DNA from: Prunus persica
Taxonomy: Eukaryota; Streptophyta; Magnoliopsida; Rosales; Rosaceae
DNA length: 64,000 nucleotides
Assembly: GCF_000346465.2 (NCBI RefSeq)
Contig: NC_034015.1
Span: 5,617,789 to 5,681,788, forward strand
Direction: 5' to 3'
In this document: positions 61,390 to 64,000 of the stretch, piece by piece
Numbering within the stretch: position 1 is the stretch's first letter
Layout: the number at the start of each line of letters is the position of its first letter
The notes under the pieces: generated by a model
The model's database searches: none
What the model saw: only the letters and a program-made list of their open reading frames with translations
What the model was told of the DNA's origin: nothing
Made by a program: the position numbers and the translations under genes

Positions 61390-64000
61390 AAAATTCGTAC
61401 TTGTCCTTAGGTAAGGACTTGGTCATCATATCTGAACTATTGTCATCAGTATGGATTTTCTCAAGCTATAATTGTTAGACTCCAACACATCACGTATCCA
61501 GTGATATCGCACATTAATGTGCTTTGACCTCGAGTGAAAACTCGGATTCTTGCTCAATTGGATCACACTCTGACTATCACAATGCAAACTGTATTTATGC
61601 TGTTTTTGCCCTAATTCTTGTAGGAATCGCTTCATCCAGAGCGTTTCTTTGCACGCTTCAGTAACTCTACCTCTGTAGTTGATAGAGCAACACATTTATG
61701 TAAATTTGATTGCCATGAAATACTCCCCCTAAAAATGTAATCAGGTATCCTGAAGTAGATTTTTTGGAATCAAGATCTCCTGCCATGTCTGCATTTGTGT
61801 ACCCAATCAATGCAGGGTTTTCACCTCCAAAGCACAAACTCATTTTGAAAGTACCCCTGAGATATCTGAGAATCCACTTCACAGCATTCCAATGCTCTCT
61901 GCCTGGTTTAGACAGGAATCTGCTTACAACGCCAACTGCGTGCATTATGTCTGGCCTCATGCAAATCATTGCATACATCAGACTACCAACAGCTGAGGAA
62001 TATGGCACCATAGCCATGTTTTCTTTTTCTTTATTACATGTAGGACTCTGCTTTGAACTAAGCTTGAAGTGACTAGGAAATGGAGTAGAAACTGGTTTTG
62101 CTTTATCCATGTTAAACCACTTTAGTACCTTCTCGATATAACTTTCTTGTGATAACTTCAACTTCCAATTTTTTTTTATCACAGGACATACTTATACCGA
62201 GGATTCGTTTTGCAGGTCCTAAGTCTTTCATAGCAAAAGACTTGCTCAACTCTTTCTTCAGCTTGCTAATCTTGTCACTATTTTGTCCTACGATCAACAT
62301 GTCATCGACATAGAGAAGAAGTATGATGAATTCACCATCATCAAATCTTTTCACAAATACACAATGGTCTGAAGTTGTCTTTTGATAGTGTTCAATCAGG
62401 AAGGAATCAAACTTCTTGTACCATTGTCAAGGTGCTTGCTTGAGTCCATATAAGCTCTTCTTCAGCCGACATACCAAATCTTCTTTTCCTTTGACTTTGA
62501 ATCCTTCTAGCTGCTCCATGTAGATTTCTTCTTCAAGATCTTCGTGAAGAAAAGCTGTCTTCACATCTAGCTGTTCGATCTCGATATTCAGGCGTGCAGC
62601 CAAAGTGAATACAACCCGTATGGAAGACATCTTCACTACAGGTTAGAAAACCTCTTCAAAGTCAATTCCTTTCTTCTGACTGAAACCTTTCACAATTAGC
62701 CTTGACTTATACCTGGGCTTAGAGTTGTTTTCTTCCGTCTTCAGTCGATACACCCATTTGTTCTTGAGTGCTCTTCTACCTTTTGATAGGTTCACAGATC
62801 ATATGTGTGGTTCTCATGCAGAGATTGCATCTCTTCATGCATGGCTTTCAACCACTCATCTTGTTGATCATGAGTTAATGCTTCTTTATAGCATTCTGGT
62901 TCTCCCCTATCTGTTAGGAGAACGTAATCATCTAGAGAATATCTACTCGGAGGTCTCCGTACCCTGGTCGATCTTCTTGGTTGGAATTTGGTCGCTGGCT
63001 CTTCATGGGGTTGTGCTTCTAGTCTATCATCAACTATATCATCTACTATACCATCAGTTGTATGATCATTACTCATATTATCATCAACTGGTTCATTTAT
63101 AATAGGATCACTAGCTGGATCATCAGTATCATTGGATTCATGTCGCCAGTCATTGTGCTCCAATAGAGGAGGAACTGGATCCAAGTTAGCTGGATATTCT
63201 CTAGGATTATTAGGTTTATCACATCTTCGAATGTCTTCAATGTTCTGATCTTCAAAGAAGACAACATCTCTACTTCTAATAATCTTTCTAGCTACAGGAT
63301 CCCATAACCTATAACCAAATTCTTCATTCCCATATCCCACGAAGATACATTCTTTCGACTTCGCATCGAGCTTGGATCTCTCGTCTTTAGGAATATGAAC
63401 AAAAACTTTACAACCAAAAACTTTCAAATGATTGCAGCAAACATCTTTTCCCGACCAAAACTTGTTCGGGACACCACTATTCACAGGTACTGAAGGAGAA
63501 AGGTTGATTAGATCAACCACAGTCATCAGGGCTTCACCCCAAAAACTTTTGGGCAGCTTGGCATGAGAGAACTTTGTTCTTATTCTTTCAACAAATGTTT
63601 TGTTCATTCTCTCAGTTATGCCATTATGCTGAGGAGTCTTCGGAACAGATCATTCATGCCTGATTCTATTACTTCTACAATAGTTTCTAAACGCCCCCAT
63701 AAATTCTCCTCCGTTATCGATGCGAATACATTTCAAGCTTCTACCAGTCTCTCGTTCAACGCTAGCATGAAACTACTTGAAAACTTCATATACTTGATCT
63801 TTTGTTCTAAGTGCATACATACCTTCCTGGAATGATCGTCAATGAAGGTGACAAAATATCTTGCACCACCAAGAGTACTAGAGGTTATAGGACCACAAAC
63901 ATCAGAGTACACAACATCCAATACATTGGGTTTTCTTTGTGCATGACCATGTTGAAACGAAGCTCTATGCTGCTTTCTAGCCAAGCAATGCGTGCATGAT
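61390..64000 (-). pseudogene. Copia pol (integrase, reverse transcriptase, RNase H), decayed and running off the window
   Basis: Minus strand from the right edge. GAG-pre-integrase and integrase core (63984-63733: VYSDVCGPI, GGARYFVTFIDDHSRK); integrase to linker (63607-62792: TFVERIRTKFSHAKLPKSFW, LKVFGCKVFVHIP, SKECIFVGYGNEEFGYRLWD). Reverse transcriptase follows (62636-62427: LDVKTAFLHEDLEEEIYM, CRLKKSLYGLKQAP; 62354-62112: ILLLYVDDMLIVG; 62182-61667: GSLMYAMICMRPDIMHAVG), then RNase H (61695-61426: CDSQSVIQLSKNPSFHSRSK). Several frameshifts split the frames. The order integrase then reverse transcriptase defines Copia; motif style is Tork-like, which is inference. Confidence 0.85.

Overview
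This is plant nuclear DNA: spliced genes with GT-AG introns, CT/GA microsatellites, and dense LTR retrotransposons, MITEs and an integrated pararetrovirus. The HAC1-like fragment, the SCPL45-like carboxypeptidases and the style of the repeats suggest a woody rosid, probably Rosaceae and perhaps Prunus. That placement is inference from remembered family appearance, not a search.

Layout. 1-12108 is a pile of nested repeats: a Tat-type Ty3 element running off the left edge (gag, primer site, 1.6-kb LTR); fragments of other Ty3 LTRs, one solo LTR lying inside another LTR; a decayed endogenous caulimovirid (6898-7945 and, separately, 11691-12108); a TRIM-like miniature element; a Mutator-like MITE; and a 0.45-kb inverted repeat. 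12109-18702 is a complete, very young, non-autonomous LTR element with an exact TSD. It carries no gag-pol, an intact antisense 183-codon ORF, and long runs of short stem-loops. 18776-22546 is a truncated HAC1-type acetyltransferase pseudogene, split by an internally deleted Copia element.

24122-43445 is the genic part: a broken and an intact serine carboxypeptidase-like gene in tandem (+), a three-exon CPN10 co-chaperonin gene (-), a broken type I MADS copy (-), a GH28 polygalacturonase (+) whose start position reads GTG, and an intact MADS copy (-). The two MADS copies are one duplicated segment flanking the polygalacturonase.

46124-55000 holds a Tat-type Ty3 element on the minus strand with a degenerate plant-mobile-domain gene lying antisense between integrase and 3' LTR; that LTR also serves a second, truncated element. 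55150-60285 has a microsatellite-filled TIR element, a decayed Ty3 pol and a CACTA-like terminus. 60870-64000 is the 3' LTR and decayed pol of a Copia element leaving the right edge.

The functional genes (carboxypeptidase, CPN10, MADS, polygalacturonase) are independent neighbours and not a pathway. Most of the structure reflects transposon nesting and local duplication.
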